Assembly: GCA_905201565.1 (NCBI GenBank)
Contig: CAJKOS010000052.1
Location: 1 to 10,832 of the forward strand
Length of the DNA stretch: 10,832 bases
Origin: an uncultured Erysipelotrichaceae bacterium
GTDB lineage: Bacteria > Bacillota_I > Bacilli_A > Erysipelotrichales > Erysipelotrichaceae
Reading direction: 5' to 3'
The notes below the pieces were generated by a model. The model ran no database searches, was not told where the DNA came from, and worked only from the letters and a program-made list of their open reading frames with translations. The translations under genes were made by a program, and so were the position numbers. This document shows, in pieces, positions 1-7,550 of the stretch; the first letter of the stretch is position 1, and each line of letters opens with the position of its first letter.

Positions 1-714
1 GAGGAAATGCCCGGTGAGGAAGGTTACCCCGCTTATCTGGCTTCCCGTCTGTCTGCATTTTATGAGCGTGCCGGCATGATGCAGAACCTCAATGGTACAG
101 AAGGTTCCGTATCTATCATCGGTGCCGTTTCCCCACAGGGTGGTGACTTCTCAGAACCGGTAACCGCAAATACAAAGCGTTTTGTCAGATGTTTCTGGGC
201 ACTGGATAAAGCCCTTGCCTATGCAAGACATTATCCTTCCATGAACTGGACAGACAGCTATTCCGAATATGTAGATGATCTTTCCCACTGGTATTCCGAC
301 AATGTTGCTCATGACTTTTTGAATCTGAGAGCTGAAATGCAGGCAATCCTCCATGAAGAAACAAATCTCATGGAAGTTGTCAAACTGATCGGTTCAGATG
401 TTCTTCCGGAAGATCAGAAGCTGACACTTGAAATTGCGCGTGTCATCCGTGTAGGTTTCCTGCAGCAGAATGCCTTCCATAAGGACGATACTTCTGTTTC
501 CCTACAGAAGCAGTACAAGATGTTAAAGGTCATCGACTATCTCAAGAGTGCATGTGAAAGGGTCATCCGCAAGAAAATTCCGATATCCCTGATCACAAAG
601 ACAGGTATTTTTGAGACGATTATCTCCATTAAATATGATGTGCCAAATGACAATATCGACATGCTGGATGAATATCCAGCAAAGATCGATACGGCACTTG
701 ACAGTATTGAATAG
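1..714 (+). CDS. ntpA: V-type ATPase catalytic subunit A, C-terminal part (5' end outside window)
   Basis: The frame is open from base 1 and gives the last 237 residues of the roughly 590-residue catalytic A subunit of a V/A-type ATPase, the cytoplasmic headpiece subunit that binds and hydrolyses (or makes) ATP. The stretch [20 protein letters not shown] at the very start is the hallmark region after the nucleotide-binding core. The following [20 protein letters not shown] and NWTDSYSEY segments are also typical of A subunits. The rest is the helical C-terminal domain. The P-loop lies upstream of the window and cannot be checked. The gene is followed after 14 bases by the B subunit, as expected for an ntp-type operon. 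Whether the pump moves sodium or protons cannot be told, because the membrane ring subunit is not in the window. Confidence 0.95.
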   Translation, partial: EEMPGEEGYPAYLASRLSAFYERAGMMQNLNGTEGSVSIIGAVSPQGGDFSEPVTANTKRFVRCFWALDKALAYARHYPSMNWTDSYSEYVDDLSHWYSDNVAHDFLNLRAEMQAILHEETNLMEVVKLIGSDVLPEDQKLTLEIARVIRVGFLQQNAFHKDDTSVSLQKQYKMLKVIDYLKSACERVIRKKIPISLITKTGIFETIISIKYDVPNDNIDMLDEYPAKIDTALDSIE

Positions 715-728
715 AAAGGAGGGCTTTC

Positions 729-2150
729 ATGAGCCTTCAGTTATTAGGACTCAATGACATCAGGGGTTCTTTGATCGCCCTCGACCATGTCAGAAATGTT
801 TCCAATGAAGAAATGGTCAGCATCCGCCTGCAGGATGGCAGCGAACGCGTAGGCAGAGTCGTTGAAATCGAAGGGGAAAAGGCTGTTATCCAGGTCTTCC
901 AGGGAACAGATGGCATGTCGAAACTGAATGTCAAAACAAGATTCCTCGGTCATCCGATGGTACTTGGACTTTCCAAAGAAATCCTTGGCCGTACGTTCAA
1001 TGGTATCGGTACACCAATTGATGGACTTGGGGATGTATATCCAGACAAGTTTGAGGATGTCAATGGCAAACCGCTCAATCCGGTATCCCGTGTCTATCCG
1101 CGAAACTACATCGAAACAGGTATTTCTGCCATCGATGGTCTCAATACCCTGATTCGTGGTCAGAAGCTCCCGATTTTCTCCGGCAGTGGTCTGCCACATG
1201 ATCAGCTTGCCATCCAGATTGTCCGTCAGGCAAAACTGACTGGTGAAGATGCAGAAAACTTCTGTATTGTCTTTGGTGCGATGGGTGTCAAGAATGACGT
1301 AGCCGATCTCTTCAGAAGATCTTTTGAAGAAACCGGTGTTATGGAAAAGGTTGTCATGTATGTCAACCTGTCCGATGATCCGATCATCGAACGTATGATG
1401 ACACCACGTTGTGCACTCACAGCTGCAGAATATCTTGCCTATGAATGCGGCATGAATGTCCTGGTCATCCTGACCGATATGACTTCGTATTGTGAAGCAG
1501 TCCGTGAATTCTCTTCGAGTAAAGGTGAAATTCCTTCCCGTAAAGGTTATCCGGGCTATCTCTATAGTGACCTTGCTTCACTGTATGAAAGAGCAGGTAT
1601 TGTCAAAGGCGGAAAGGGCAGCGTTACCCAGATTCCGATCCTGACCATGCCAAATGATGATATCACCAATCCTGTACCAGACCTGACAGGTTATATTACC
1701 GAAGGACAGATTGTTCTTGATCGTGATTTGTATCTCAAGGGTATCAATCCGCCAATTGGTATTCTTGCCTCACTTTCCCGTCTCATGAAGGATGGTATTG
1801 GTGAAGGCTATACCCGTAAAGACCATCAGGATGTTGCCAACCAGCTCTTTGCCTCTTATGCAAAGGTGCAGGACGCAAGATCCCTTGCCTCTGTTATCGG
1901 TGAAGATGAGCTTTCTGAGATGGACCAGAAGTATATGGAATTTGGCCGCCGCTTTGAAGATATCTTCATCGGTCAGGGCTTCCGTACAAACCGTTCCATC
2001 CAGGAGACATTGAACCTTGGCTGGGCTTTGCTTTCCACTCTGCCTAAGGCAGCACTGGATCGTCTTGATCCACAGCTTGTCAAGGAGAACTATGATCCTG
2101 AACATGCGGAAAGAACCATCCAGCTCGTGCTTGAGCAGGAGGAAAAATAA
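729..2150 (+). CDS. ntpB: V-type ATPase regulatory subunit B
   Basis: This 473-residue protein is the non-catalytic B subunit that alternates with A in the hexameric head of V/A-type ATPases. Family signatures include [13 protein letters not shown] (about residues 88-100), the [24 protein letters not shown] segment, and [14 protein letters not shown] around residues 151-164, which is the degenerate P-loop expected in B rather than the GKT-type loop of A. The segment [21 protein letters not shown] mirrors the A-subunit motif. The ATG at 729 is preceded by AAAGGAGG a few bases upstream. Length is close to the usual 455-475 residues. The stop codon directly abuts the ATG of ntpD with no intervening base, implying translational coupling within the operon. 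A, B and D in this order are standard for bacterial V-ATPase operons. Confidence 0.97.
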   Translation: MSLQLLGLNDIRGSLIALDHVRNVSNEEMVSIRLQDGSERVGRVVEIEGEKAVIQVFQGTDGMSKLNVKTRFLGHPMVLGLSKEILGRTFNGIGTPIDGLGDVYPDKFEDVNGKPLNPVSRVYPRNYIETGISAIDGLNTLIRGQKLPIFSGSGLPHDQLAIQIVRQAKLTGEDAENFCIVFGAMGVKNDVADLFRRSFEETGVMEKVVMYVNLSDDPIIERMMTPRCALTAAEYLAYECGMNVLVILTDMTSYCEAVREFSSSKGEIPSRKGYPGYLYSDLASLYERAGIVKGGKGSVTQIPILTMPNDDITNPVPDLTGYITEGQIVLDRDLYLKGINPPIGILASLSRLMKDGIGEGYTRKDHQDVANQLFASYAKVQDARSLASVIGEDELSEMDQKYMEFGRRFEDIFIGQGFRTNRSIQETLNLGWALLSTLPKAALDRLDPQLVKENYDPEHAERTIQLVLEQEEK

Positions 2151-2777
2151 ATGGCTGGCATCCCTGCAACAAAAGGAAATCTGATCAAGGCGAGGAAGTC
2201 ACTTGCCCTTGCTGAGAATGGTTATGAACTCATGGACCGCAAGAGAAATATTCTCGTGCGGGAAATGATGAGTGAGATCGATAAGGTAAAGGCACTCCGC
2301 AATGAGATTGCGGATGCCTATGCCAATGCCTATTTTCTCTTGCAGCAGGCGAATATGTATTCCGGTGTCATCGACAATGTTGCCAAGGAAATCAGACCAG
2401 AGCGCAACATTCATGTGACATACCGTTCGGTTATGGGTGTTGAAGTGCCAAAGGTGACATATGACAAAGATGAAACAGTCGGTGTTCCTTATGGACTCCG
2501 GGAGTCCAATTCCCGGATCGATGAAGCGTACCTCGCTTTTCAAAAGGTCAAGGATATCACGATGACCCTGGCAGAAGTCGATAATACGGTTTATCGTCTT
2601 GCCCATGCCATTTCCACTACCCAGAAACGTGCCAATGCCCTCAAGAACATTGTCATTCCCCGCTACGAAGAACAGATTCGTACGATGACAGCAGACCTTG
2701 AGGAAAAGGAGAGAGAAGAATTCTCCCGCATGAAGGTAATCAAGGCAAACAAGGAGAAACAAAATGTCAGTCAGTGA
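2151..2777 (+). CDS. ntpD: V-type ATPase central stalk subunit D
   Basis: This 208-residue protein is the rotor-shaft subunit D, which transmits rotation between the A/B head and the membrane ring. The N-terminus, MAGIPATKGNLIKARKSLAL followed by ENGYELMDRKRNIL, is the canonical PTKxxL start of the family. The N- and C-terminal thirds are long charged heptad-like helices that form the antiparallel coiled coil; the C-terminal one includes RANALKNIVIPRYEEQIR. The ATG immediately follows the ntpB stop, with AGGAGG-like sequence inside the end of ntpB as the ribosome binding site. The last 14 bases overlap the start of the downstream M42 peptidase gene in another frame. Confidence 0.95.
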   Translation: MAGIPATKGNLIKARKSLALAENGYELMDRKRNILVREMMSEIDKVKALRNEIADAYANAYFLLQQANMYSGVIDNVAKEIRPERNIHVTYRSVMGVEVPKVTYDKDETVGVPYGLRESNSRIDEAYLAFQKVKDITMTLAEVDNTVYRLAHAISTTQKRANALKNIVIPRYEEQIRTMTADLEEKEREEFSRMKVIKANKEKQNVSQ

Positions 2778-3816
2778 AGTAAAGCGCATCATGGAGCTCT
2801 CTGATCTCTTTGCACCATCCGGCTTTGAGGACAGGGCTGCACAGTATGTCAGAAATGCGCTGGATTATGATACTGTTGAAGACCATATGCGCAATGTGCG
2901 CTGCATCAAAGAAGGCAATGGTCCAATGATCATGCTCGATGCCCATATGGATGAGGTTGGTCTTATCGTACAGGCAATCAAGCCAAATGGTACGATGCGC
3001 ATATTGCCACTTGGTGGCGTGAACCCACAATCCCTTGGGGCACAGAACTTTAGGATTCTTACCGATCAGGGAACATTTGTCAAAGCGGTCATTGCCTCCA
3101 AACCACCGCACTTCATGAGTGCTTCGGATAAAAACAGGGCACTGACCATGGATGAACTCGTATTGGATGCAGGTACTTCCAGCAAAGAAGAAACGGAAGC
3201 ACTCGGCATTCATATCGGCTCTCCTGCCGTGCCGGATACAACATGCACATATGATGAAGGAAGGGGTATCTTCTTTGGCAAGGCATTTGATGACAGGATT
3301 GGAGTTGCGGCAATGATTGAGGTCATGAACCGCATCAAGGATAAAGAACTGCATTGTTCAGTCGGTGCTTCTTTCTCCGTGCAGGAAGAAGTAGGGGAAC
3401 GCGGTGTCATGGCAAATGCACGGGCATTACAGCCAGAAGCACTCATCTGTTTTGAAGGCTGCCCGGCTGATGACACATTCTCAGAACCATATATGGTACA
3501 GGCTGCGATGGGCAAAGGTGTGATGTTGAGACACATGGATATTTCCATGATCACCAACCACCGTTTCCAGAAGTTTGCCCTCGATACAGCAAGAGAATAT
3601 GGTATTCCGGTACAGGAATCTGTCCGTAAGGGTGGAGGTACCAATGCAGCAAAGATCTATGAAGAACTTGGTGTGCCGGGTATTGTCATCGGTGTACCAG
3701 TCCGCTACATCCATCATTGTTCATGCATTATGGATTACAAAGACTACAAGTCAGCCGTGGATCTTGGTATTGCATTGCTGGAAAAGCTTAATCAGATAAC
3801 AGTTGATCAATTCTGA
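2764..3816 (+). CDS. M42-family metallo-aminopeptidase (glutamyl aminopeptidase/FrvX-like)
   Basis: This 350-residue protein belongs to the M42 peptidases, cytosolic dinuclear-metal aminopeptidases that form large tetrahedral oligomers and finish the degradation of short peptides. Visible signatures are LFAPSGFE near the N-terminus, DAHMDEVG with His61 and Asp63, the FDDR motif with the bridging Asp176/177, the catalytic glutamate pair in VQEEVG (Glu208/209), FEGCPADD (Glu231 at the usual acidic metal-ligand position), GGGTNAAKIYEELGVP, and the final ligand in RYIHHC (His317/318). The ligand assignments are by pattern, not alignment. The ATG at 2764 has AAGGAG upstream inside ntpD and overlaps ntpD by 14 bases, so the gene is almost certainly co-transcribed and coupled with the ATPase operon. 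Substrate specificity cannot be read from sequence. Old annotations of this family as endoglucanase are unlikely to apply. Confidence 0.93.
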   Translation: MSVSEVKRIMELSDLFAPSGFEDRAAQYVRNALDYDTVEDHMRNVRCIKEGNGPMIMLDAHMDEVGLIVQAIKPNGTMRILPLGGVNPQSLGAQNFRILTDQGTFVKAVIASKPPHFMSASDKNRALTMDELVLDAGTSSKEETEALGIHIGSPAVPDTTCTYDEGRGIFFGKAFDDRIGVAAMIEVMNRIKDKELHCSVGASFSVQEEVGERGVMANARALQPEALICFEGCPADDTFSEPYMVQAAMGKGVMLRHMDISMITNHRFQKFALDTAREYGIPVQESVRKGGGTNAAKIYEELGVPGIVIGVPVRYIHHCSCIMDYKDYKSAVDLGIALLEKLNQITVDQF

Positions 3817-3844
3817 GCAGTCATACAACCGTATGGCTGTTTTT
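3817..3844 (+). terminator. Rho-independent terminator closing the V-ATPase/M42 operon
   Basis: Immediately after the M42 stop codon, GCAGTCATAC pairs with GTATGGCTGT across an AACC loop, giving about ten pairs with two G-T wobbles, followed by a run of five T. Its place directly at the gene end supports it as the end of the ATPase-peptidase transcript. Confidence 0.85.
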
Positions 3845-3853
3845 CAATAGCTG

Positions 3854-3882
3854 ATGACTGATAGCAGTTTTATCTGTATAAT
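3854..3882 (+). promoter_or_regulatory. Sigma-70/SigA-type promoter upstream of the ECF gene
   Basis: A perfect TATAAT lies at 3877-3882, 17 bases downstream of ATGACT (3854-3859), a four-of-six match to TTGACA. It follows the terminator of the previous operon and precedes the ECF gene by about 55 bases. The leader between them is short and shows no riboswitch-sized structure. Confidence 0.65.
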
Positions 3883-3938
3883 AGGAATCCTGAGAAGAGA
3901 TGTGGTCTTTTTGAATAAAGTAAGGAGGAGTTTTGCAT

Positions 3939-4553
3939 ATGTCTGAAACATCCCGCAAGATTAAAAATCTGACGATGTTTGCTTTTTTTCTGGCAATTGA
4001 GGTGGTGCTTTTTGTCACCCCTTTAGGATATTTGAGAATTGGGGTACTGAGTGCCACTTTACTCCATGTGCCGGTGATTGTGTGTGCCTGTACGATGGGC
4101 GTTAAGTATGGTGCACTGATGGGTCTTGTATTTGGCATCACTTCGGTTATCAATGCGACCATGGCACCAACGATCACGAGTTTTGCCTTCAGCCCGTTTA
4201 TTACCGTAGGTGGTTTTACAGGTGGTTATCAGTCTTTGATCATCGCGATTGTGCCAAGAGTACTTCTTGGCGTGATTGCCGGAACTCTATTTGAATTCTG
4301 CCGTAAGAAAAATCTTTCCATCACCCTCAGTGCAGGATGTGCGGCACTTATCTCTACAATGGTTCATGTCATCGGGGTTCTAGGGTTGATCATCCTGTTC
4401 TATGCAGCACCATATGCTGAGGCAATCGGTGTTGCTGAGACAGCTTTGATGGCAGCGATGGGAACGGTCATTCTGACAAATTCGATTCCTGAGATCATTG
4501 TGGCGATCATTGCCAATATTGCATTGACCAGGGCACTTTCCCTGAAGAGATGA
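3939..4553 (+). CDS. ECF transporter S component, substrate uncertain
   Basis: This 204-residue, strongly hydrophobic protein has about six predicted membrane segments and looks like the substrate-binding S component of an energy-coupling factor importer for a vitamin or cofactor. The features used are an early hydrophobic helix, PLGYLRIGVLSATLLHVPVI, a GVKYGALMGLVFGITS glycine-rich helix, SFAFSPF, and an arginine-bearing VPRVLLGVIAG segment. The pattern around ATLLHVPVI is reminiscent of the pantothenate-type PanT group, but this is a weak inference. The ATP-binding and T components are not in the window, as is usual for group II S components that share one energising module. The ATG at 3939 is preferred over an in-frame TTG at 3933 because AAGGAGGAG ends eight bases before the ATG but only two before the TTG. 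Confidence 0.82.
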   Translation: MSETSRKIKNLTMFAFFLAIEVVLFVTPLGYLRIGVLSATLLHVPVIVCACTMGVKYGALMGLVFGITSVINATMAPTITSFAFSPFITVGGFTGGYQSLIIAIVPRVLLGVIAGTLFEFCRKKNLSITLSAGCAALISTMVHVIGVLGLIILFYAAPYAEAIGVAETALMAAMGTVILTNSIPEIIVAIIANIALTRALSLKR

Positions 4554-4616
4554 GTGGGTTGTTAAATGCGATACTATGTAATAACATAAGCTTAATTATT
4601 TCAAAAGGAGGACAAC

Positions 4617-5807
4617 ATGAAGAAGCTGGATCATGCAAAGCTGTTGCTTGTTGGTATTACTCTGTTTTCCATGTTCTTTGGAGCAGGGAACCTCATCTTT
4701 CCACCTTATCTTGGGTACCTTGCTGGGAATAAGTCCATACCTGCGTTTATCGGATTTGTAATCACGGCGGTGGTATTTCCGGTGCTTGGTGTGACGGCTG
4801 TCGCAAAGACGGGCGGACTTGATCAGCTTTGCAATAAGGTACATCCGGGATTTGCTCTGCTGTTTTCCTTTGCAATTTATCTTTTCATAGGTCCAATGCT
4901 TGCCATACCAAGAACTGCGAGCACCAGTTATGAAATGTTTGGTTTCCTGACGGACAGGATCAGTGCAGGCAGTATCTTTGGCATGGACGTTAAGTTTTTA
5001 ATCAGCATCATGTATTCATTGTTATTTTTCATATGTGCCGGTATTGTGGCAAAACGTCCGGAAAAGCTTAAGGACAGACTTGGGAAAAGACTTACACCAA
5101 TTTTGATCATCCTCATCCTCGTACTTTTCATTGCTGGTCTTGCTCATGGTGGAAGCAGTGTCAATGAAGCTTCTGCTGCCTATGCAGAAAATGCATTTGG
5201 CACTGGCTTTATAGAAGGCTACAACACCATGGATACCCTTGCGGCAATGGTATTTGGCATTGTCATCGCTGATAACATCAGGGATCTTGGTGTTGAGGAT
5301 AATACCTCCATCGCAAAGGAGACGATCCGGGGTGGTGTCATTGCAGGAATCGTACTTGCTGCGATGTACGGTATGTTGACGTTTCTGGGCATGCGCAGTG
5401 GTGATTTTATCAGTAATGCCGGAAATGGAACTGATATATTGACGGCGTTGGCAGGAGGGTTCTTTGGCAGCTTTGGATCCATTATACTGGCTGCAATCTA
5501 TTTCATAGCATGTTTCAACGTATGTGTCGGACTTATCTCCAGCTGTTCAAAGTTCTTTGCCGAAAAGATTCATTTTCTCAGCTTTGATGCATGGAGGTGG
5601 ATCCTTACCGCTTCCAGCTTTGGCATATCCATCATGGGACTCAATACCATCCTTTCCATATCCGTACCTATGCTGAGTATGATTTATCCGGTTGCCATGT
5701 CGGTCATCATACTGAATCTATTGCCCATAAAGATATTGGAAAAGCCCATCGTACATAAGATTGTGGTAGTAGCTGCACTGCTCTATGGCATCTATACGGT
5801 ATTGTGA
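4617..5807 (+). CDS. brnQ: Branched-chain amino acid transport carrier (BrnQ/LivJ-type symporter)
   Basis: This 396-residue integral membrane protein is a BrnQ-family carrier, which takes up leucine, isoleucine and valine by cation symport. The N-terminal signature FSMFFGAGNLIFPPYLG (residues about 17-33) is diagnostic, and FIGPMLAIPRTASTSYE is the second conserved block. About twelve hydrophobic segments are visible. It is somewhat shorter than the usual 430-440 residues but appears complete at both ends. The start has AAAGGAGG at 4604-4611. The 63-base gap from the ECF gene contains no terminator, so read-through is possible. It also holds a poor -35/-10 candidate (TTGTTA at 4559, TAACAT at 4582) and the short inverted repeat TATGT-AATA-ACATA. 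No T-box or leucine-responsive leader is seen. Confidence 0.95.
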   Translation: MKKLDHAKLLLVGITLFSMFFGAGNLIFPPYLGYLAGNKSIPAFIGFVITAVVFPVLGVTAVAKTGGLDQLCNKVHPGFALLFSFAIYLFIGPMLAIPRTASTSYEMFGFLTDRISAGSIFGMDVKFLISIMYSLLFFICAGIVAKRPEKLKDRLGKRLTPILIILILVLFIAGLAHGGSSVNEASAAYAENAFGTGFIEGYNTMDTLAAMVFGIVIADNIRDLGVEDNTSIAKETIRGGVIAGIVLAAMYGMLTFLGMRSGDFISNAGNGTDILTALAGGFFGSFGSIILAAIYFIACFNVCVGLISSCSKFFAEKIHFLSFDAWRWILTASSFGISIMGLNTILSISVPMLSMIYPVAMSVIILNLLPIKILEKPIVHKIVVVAALLYGIYTVL

Positions 5808-5812
5808 TAAGA

Positions 5813-5855
5813 GATATCAGTTCTGCGTTCAGAATACGAACTGGCATCGGTTTTT
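5813..5855 (+). terminator. Probable rho-independent terminator after brnQ
   Basis: GATATCAGTTC (5813-5823) pairs with GAACTGGCATC (5838-5848) with one mismatch and one wobble, followed two bases later by TTTTT (5851-5855). The large loop contains a competing small hairpin, TTCTG-CGTT-CAGAA, so the exact fold is uncertain. Confidence 0.6.
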
Positions 5856-5861
5856 GGCATC

Positions 5862-5890
5862 TTGAAGCACAAAATAGGCAATGCTATAAT
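5862..5890 (+). promoter_or_regulatory. SigA-type extended -10 promoter of the sepF operon
   Basis: TTGAAG at 5862-5867, a 17-base spacer, and TATAAT at 5885-5890 preceded by TGC, which makes an extended -10. Transcription would start near 5897, about 20 bases ahead of the sepF ATG, giving a very short leader. It directly follows the brnQ terminator. Confidence 0.8.
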
Positions 5891-5917
5891 AAATTGGAAT
5901 GATTGGAGGTCTCATGT

Positions 5918-6322
5918 ATGGCATTTGACAAGATCAAAAACTTCATTGCACCTGTTGATGAAGACGATGACGATGAAGAAGAACTTGAATACAGAGAAAG
6001 TGAAGTAAAACCTATCAGCTCTTACGAAAGAAAGCAGACAACTGTCAGAAATATTCCGACAAATGCGTCTATGTCTCTTTTTGAGCCGCGTGCATTTGAA
6101 GAATGTGAAGAAATTGCAAGACATCTCAAGGCAAAGCAGGCTGCTGTTGTCAATCTGCACAGATTGCAGAGAGATTTTGCACAGCGCACAATTGATTTCC
6201 TGACTGGTGTTGTCTTTGCATTGGATGGCACAATCCAGAAGATTGGCCACAATGTCATTCTTTGTGCACCAAAGAATGTAGCTGTCAGCGGTGAAATCAA
6301 AATTGACAGCGATGATGACTGA
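5918..6322 (+). CDS. sepF: Cell division protein SepF
   Basis: This 134-residue protein is SepF, the FtsZ-bundling membrane anchor that works with or instead of FtsA at the division septum. The N-terminal MAFDKIKNFIAP forms the expected short amphipathic membrane helix. It is followed by a highly acidic linker (about residues 14-29, DEDDDDEEELEYRESE) and then the globular SepF domain from about residue 43 (VRNIP) to 125. The domain shows the family features of an AVVNLHRL strand, the DFLTGVVFALDGTIQKIG block with its glycines, and ILCAPKNVAVSGE. The ATG at 5918 is chosen over an in-frame TTG at 5903 because GGAGG (5905-5909) sits at proper spacing for it. It is the first gene after its own promoter and overlaps ylmH. 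Confidence 0.95.
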   Translation: MAFDKIKNFIAPVDEDDDDEEELEYRESEVKPISSYERKQTTVRNIPTNASMSLFEPRAFEECEEIARHLKAKQAAVVNLHRLQRDFAQRTIDFLTGVVFALDGTIQKIGHNVILCAPKNVAVSGEIKIDSDDD

Positions 6323-7055
6323 TCAGGATATTTACGCATCACTGAAAGCACATCTGGAAGATCTTGAAGAGAAGAGCGGAAGGTGGCATACCCACACATG
6401 CTCTTCTTTTCTCAATGAAGAAGAACTTGCCGCAATGCACAAGTATTTCAGAGAGAGTGACCATATAGTCTATGATGGAGGGTATGCAGATGCGCGCAAG
6501 AAGAAGATCATCTTCCGCTATGATGCAGAAGACGATTTCAGTGATGTGGTATGCCTTGCGGCAAAGATCGACCAGAGATTCCGCAAGATCGGACACCGGG
6601 ATATCCTCGGTGCTTTGATGCACCTGCAGATTGACCGCCATTCCTTTGGGGACTTCTGGGTAGAGGATGATCACATCTACCTCTACACGAGCAGTGAGAT
6701 GGCTGAGTTTCTCATGGCAAACCTCATCCGGATCAACCAGTTATCTGTTTCCTTTTCTCTGCTGGATGATCATCCGGTCCAGAAATTTCAGATGAAAGAG
6801 ATCACTGTTGTTGCGGCAAGTGAGAGAGCTGATGCAATTGTTGCTTCACTTGCTCATGTTTCCAGGGCCAAAGCCAAGGAAATGATCCGTCAGGGACTTG
6901 TCCAGCTGAATCATGTGACGCTTGAACACCCGGATGAAGTATGCAATAATAACGTTACGATTTCGATCAGAGGGGTCGGTCGTTTTGTATTTACTGGTAC
7001 AGAGCGCACTACCCGCAATGGCCGGATCGCAGCAGTGTTTCAGCAGTATATCTGA
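6315..7055 (+). CDS. ylmH: YlmH-family S4-domain RNA-binding protein
   Basis: This 246-residue protein matches YlmH, a ribosome-associated RNA-binding protein encoded beside sepF and divIVA in Bacillota. Recent work links it to rescue of stalled large ribosomal subunits; that is family knowledge, not visible here. The first about 165 residues are the YlmH-specific part, including FLNEEELAAM and GALMHLQIDRHSFGDFWVE, which resembles the conserved GxxxxLGIxRxxxGDI block. The C-terminal S4 domain starts near residue 170 with ERADAIVASLAHVSRAKAKE, continues with IRQGLVQLNHVTL, and ends near 230. The start is ambiguous between adjacent ATGs at 6312 and 6315. Neither has a clear ribosome binding site, and both overlap the end of sepF, so translational coupling is likely. 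A ylmG gene, often found between sepF and ylmH, is missing. Confidence 0.9.
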   Translation: MTDQDIYASLKAHLEDLEEKSGRWHTHTCSSFLNEEELAAMHKYFRESDHIVYDGGYADARKKKIIFRYDAEDDFSDVVCLAAKIDQRFRKIGHRDILGALMHLQIDRHSFGDFWVEDDHIYLYTSSEMAEFLMANLIRINQLSVSFSLLDDHPVQKFQMKEITVVAASERADAIVASLAHVSRAKAKEMIRQGLVQLNHVTLEHPDEVCNNNVTISIRGVGRFVFTGTERTTRNGRIAAVFQQYI

Positions 7056-7067
7056 GAGGTGAGCATT

Positions 7068-7550
7068 TTGACAGCGAAAAGACCTGTATTCCGTGTGATG
7101 AAAAACGGTTATGATAGATTTGCGGTTGATGATGCTATTGAGAAGTATGCTGCGACAGTGGATGAGCTGGAAAAGCGGATTACATTGTATCAGCGGCAGG
7201 CAGCTGAAGATGAGACAAAGATTAAAGAGCTCGAAAAGAAATATGCTGAGCTCGAAAGTTCTCTTGAAGCAAAACAGGCAGCCGCAGATGACATTGCCAG
7301 ATTATCGCTTCGTGAAGCCAATGAGATTATCGGTACAGCAAAGAAGAATGCTGACCAGATTATCAATGAAGCCCTTGGCACAGCAAGGCTGATATTGACA
7401 GACCTGTCCCGTCTCTATAACCAGGCAGGGGTTGTCAAAGGGGATATGTATGAACAGATTGATGGTTTGAAAAATGACCTTGATCAGTTCCAGCTCCCTA
7501 AGATGCCAGATTTGAGATGGCTCGACGAAGCAGAAAAGAAAATGCGTTGA
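7068..7550 (+). CDS. divIVA: DivIVA-domain cell division/polarity protein
   Basis: This 160-residue, largely coiled-coil protein is a DivIVA homologue, a scaffold that assembles at curved membranes at septa and poles. The N-terminal lipid-binding domain is recognised by KNGYDRFAVDDAIEKYAATV (residues about 12-31). A long heptad-rich coiled coil follows to about residue 85, then REANEIIGTAKKNADQIINEA and a short C-terminal tail. Length is close to B. subtilis DivIVA (164). The chosen start is TTG at 7068, with AGAGGTGA upstream at 7056-7063. An in-frame GTG at 7059 falls inside that ribosome binding site and is unlikely. The pair K12-N13 stands where B. subtilis has the membrane-inserting Phe17-Arg18 before GYD. 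The gene begins 12 bases after ylmH, and its stop touches the T-box leader. Confidence 0.88.
   Translation: MTAKRPVFRVMKNGYDRFAVDDAIEKYAATVDELEKRITLYQRQAAEDETKIKELEKKYAELESSLEAKQAAADDIARLSLREANEIIGTAKKNADQIINEALGTARLILTDLSRLYNQAGVVKGDMYEQIDGLKNDLDQFQLPKMPDLRWLDEAEKKMR

Noticed and set aside
2199..2792. Minus-strand open frame of 197 codons over ntpD
   Set aside because: It is antisense to ntpD, which has clear family motifs. The peptide is cysteine- and histidine-scattered without domain signals.
3883..3938. Possible vitamin riboswitch in front of the ECF gene
   Set aside because: The leader is only about 50 bases and shows no conserved aptamer motif or terminator-antiterminator pair.
4550..4732. 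Plus-strand 60-codon frame starting at an ATGA overlap with the ECF gene
   Set aside because: It runs out of frame into the start of brnQ, whose ribosome binding site and N-terminal signature are clear. The peptide has no recognisable features.
7395..7421. TTGACA and TATAAC inside divIVA as a promoter for the ileS leader
   Set aside because: The spacer is only 15 bases and the sites lie in coding sequence more than 120 bases before the leader. Not strong enough to annotate, although it is mentioned as an option for ileS transcription.
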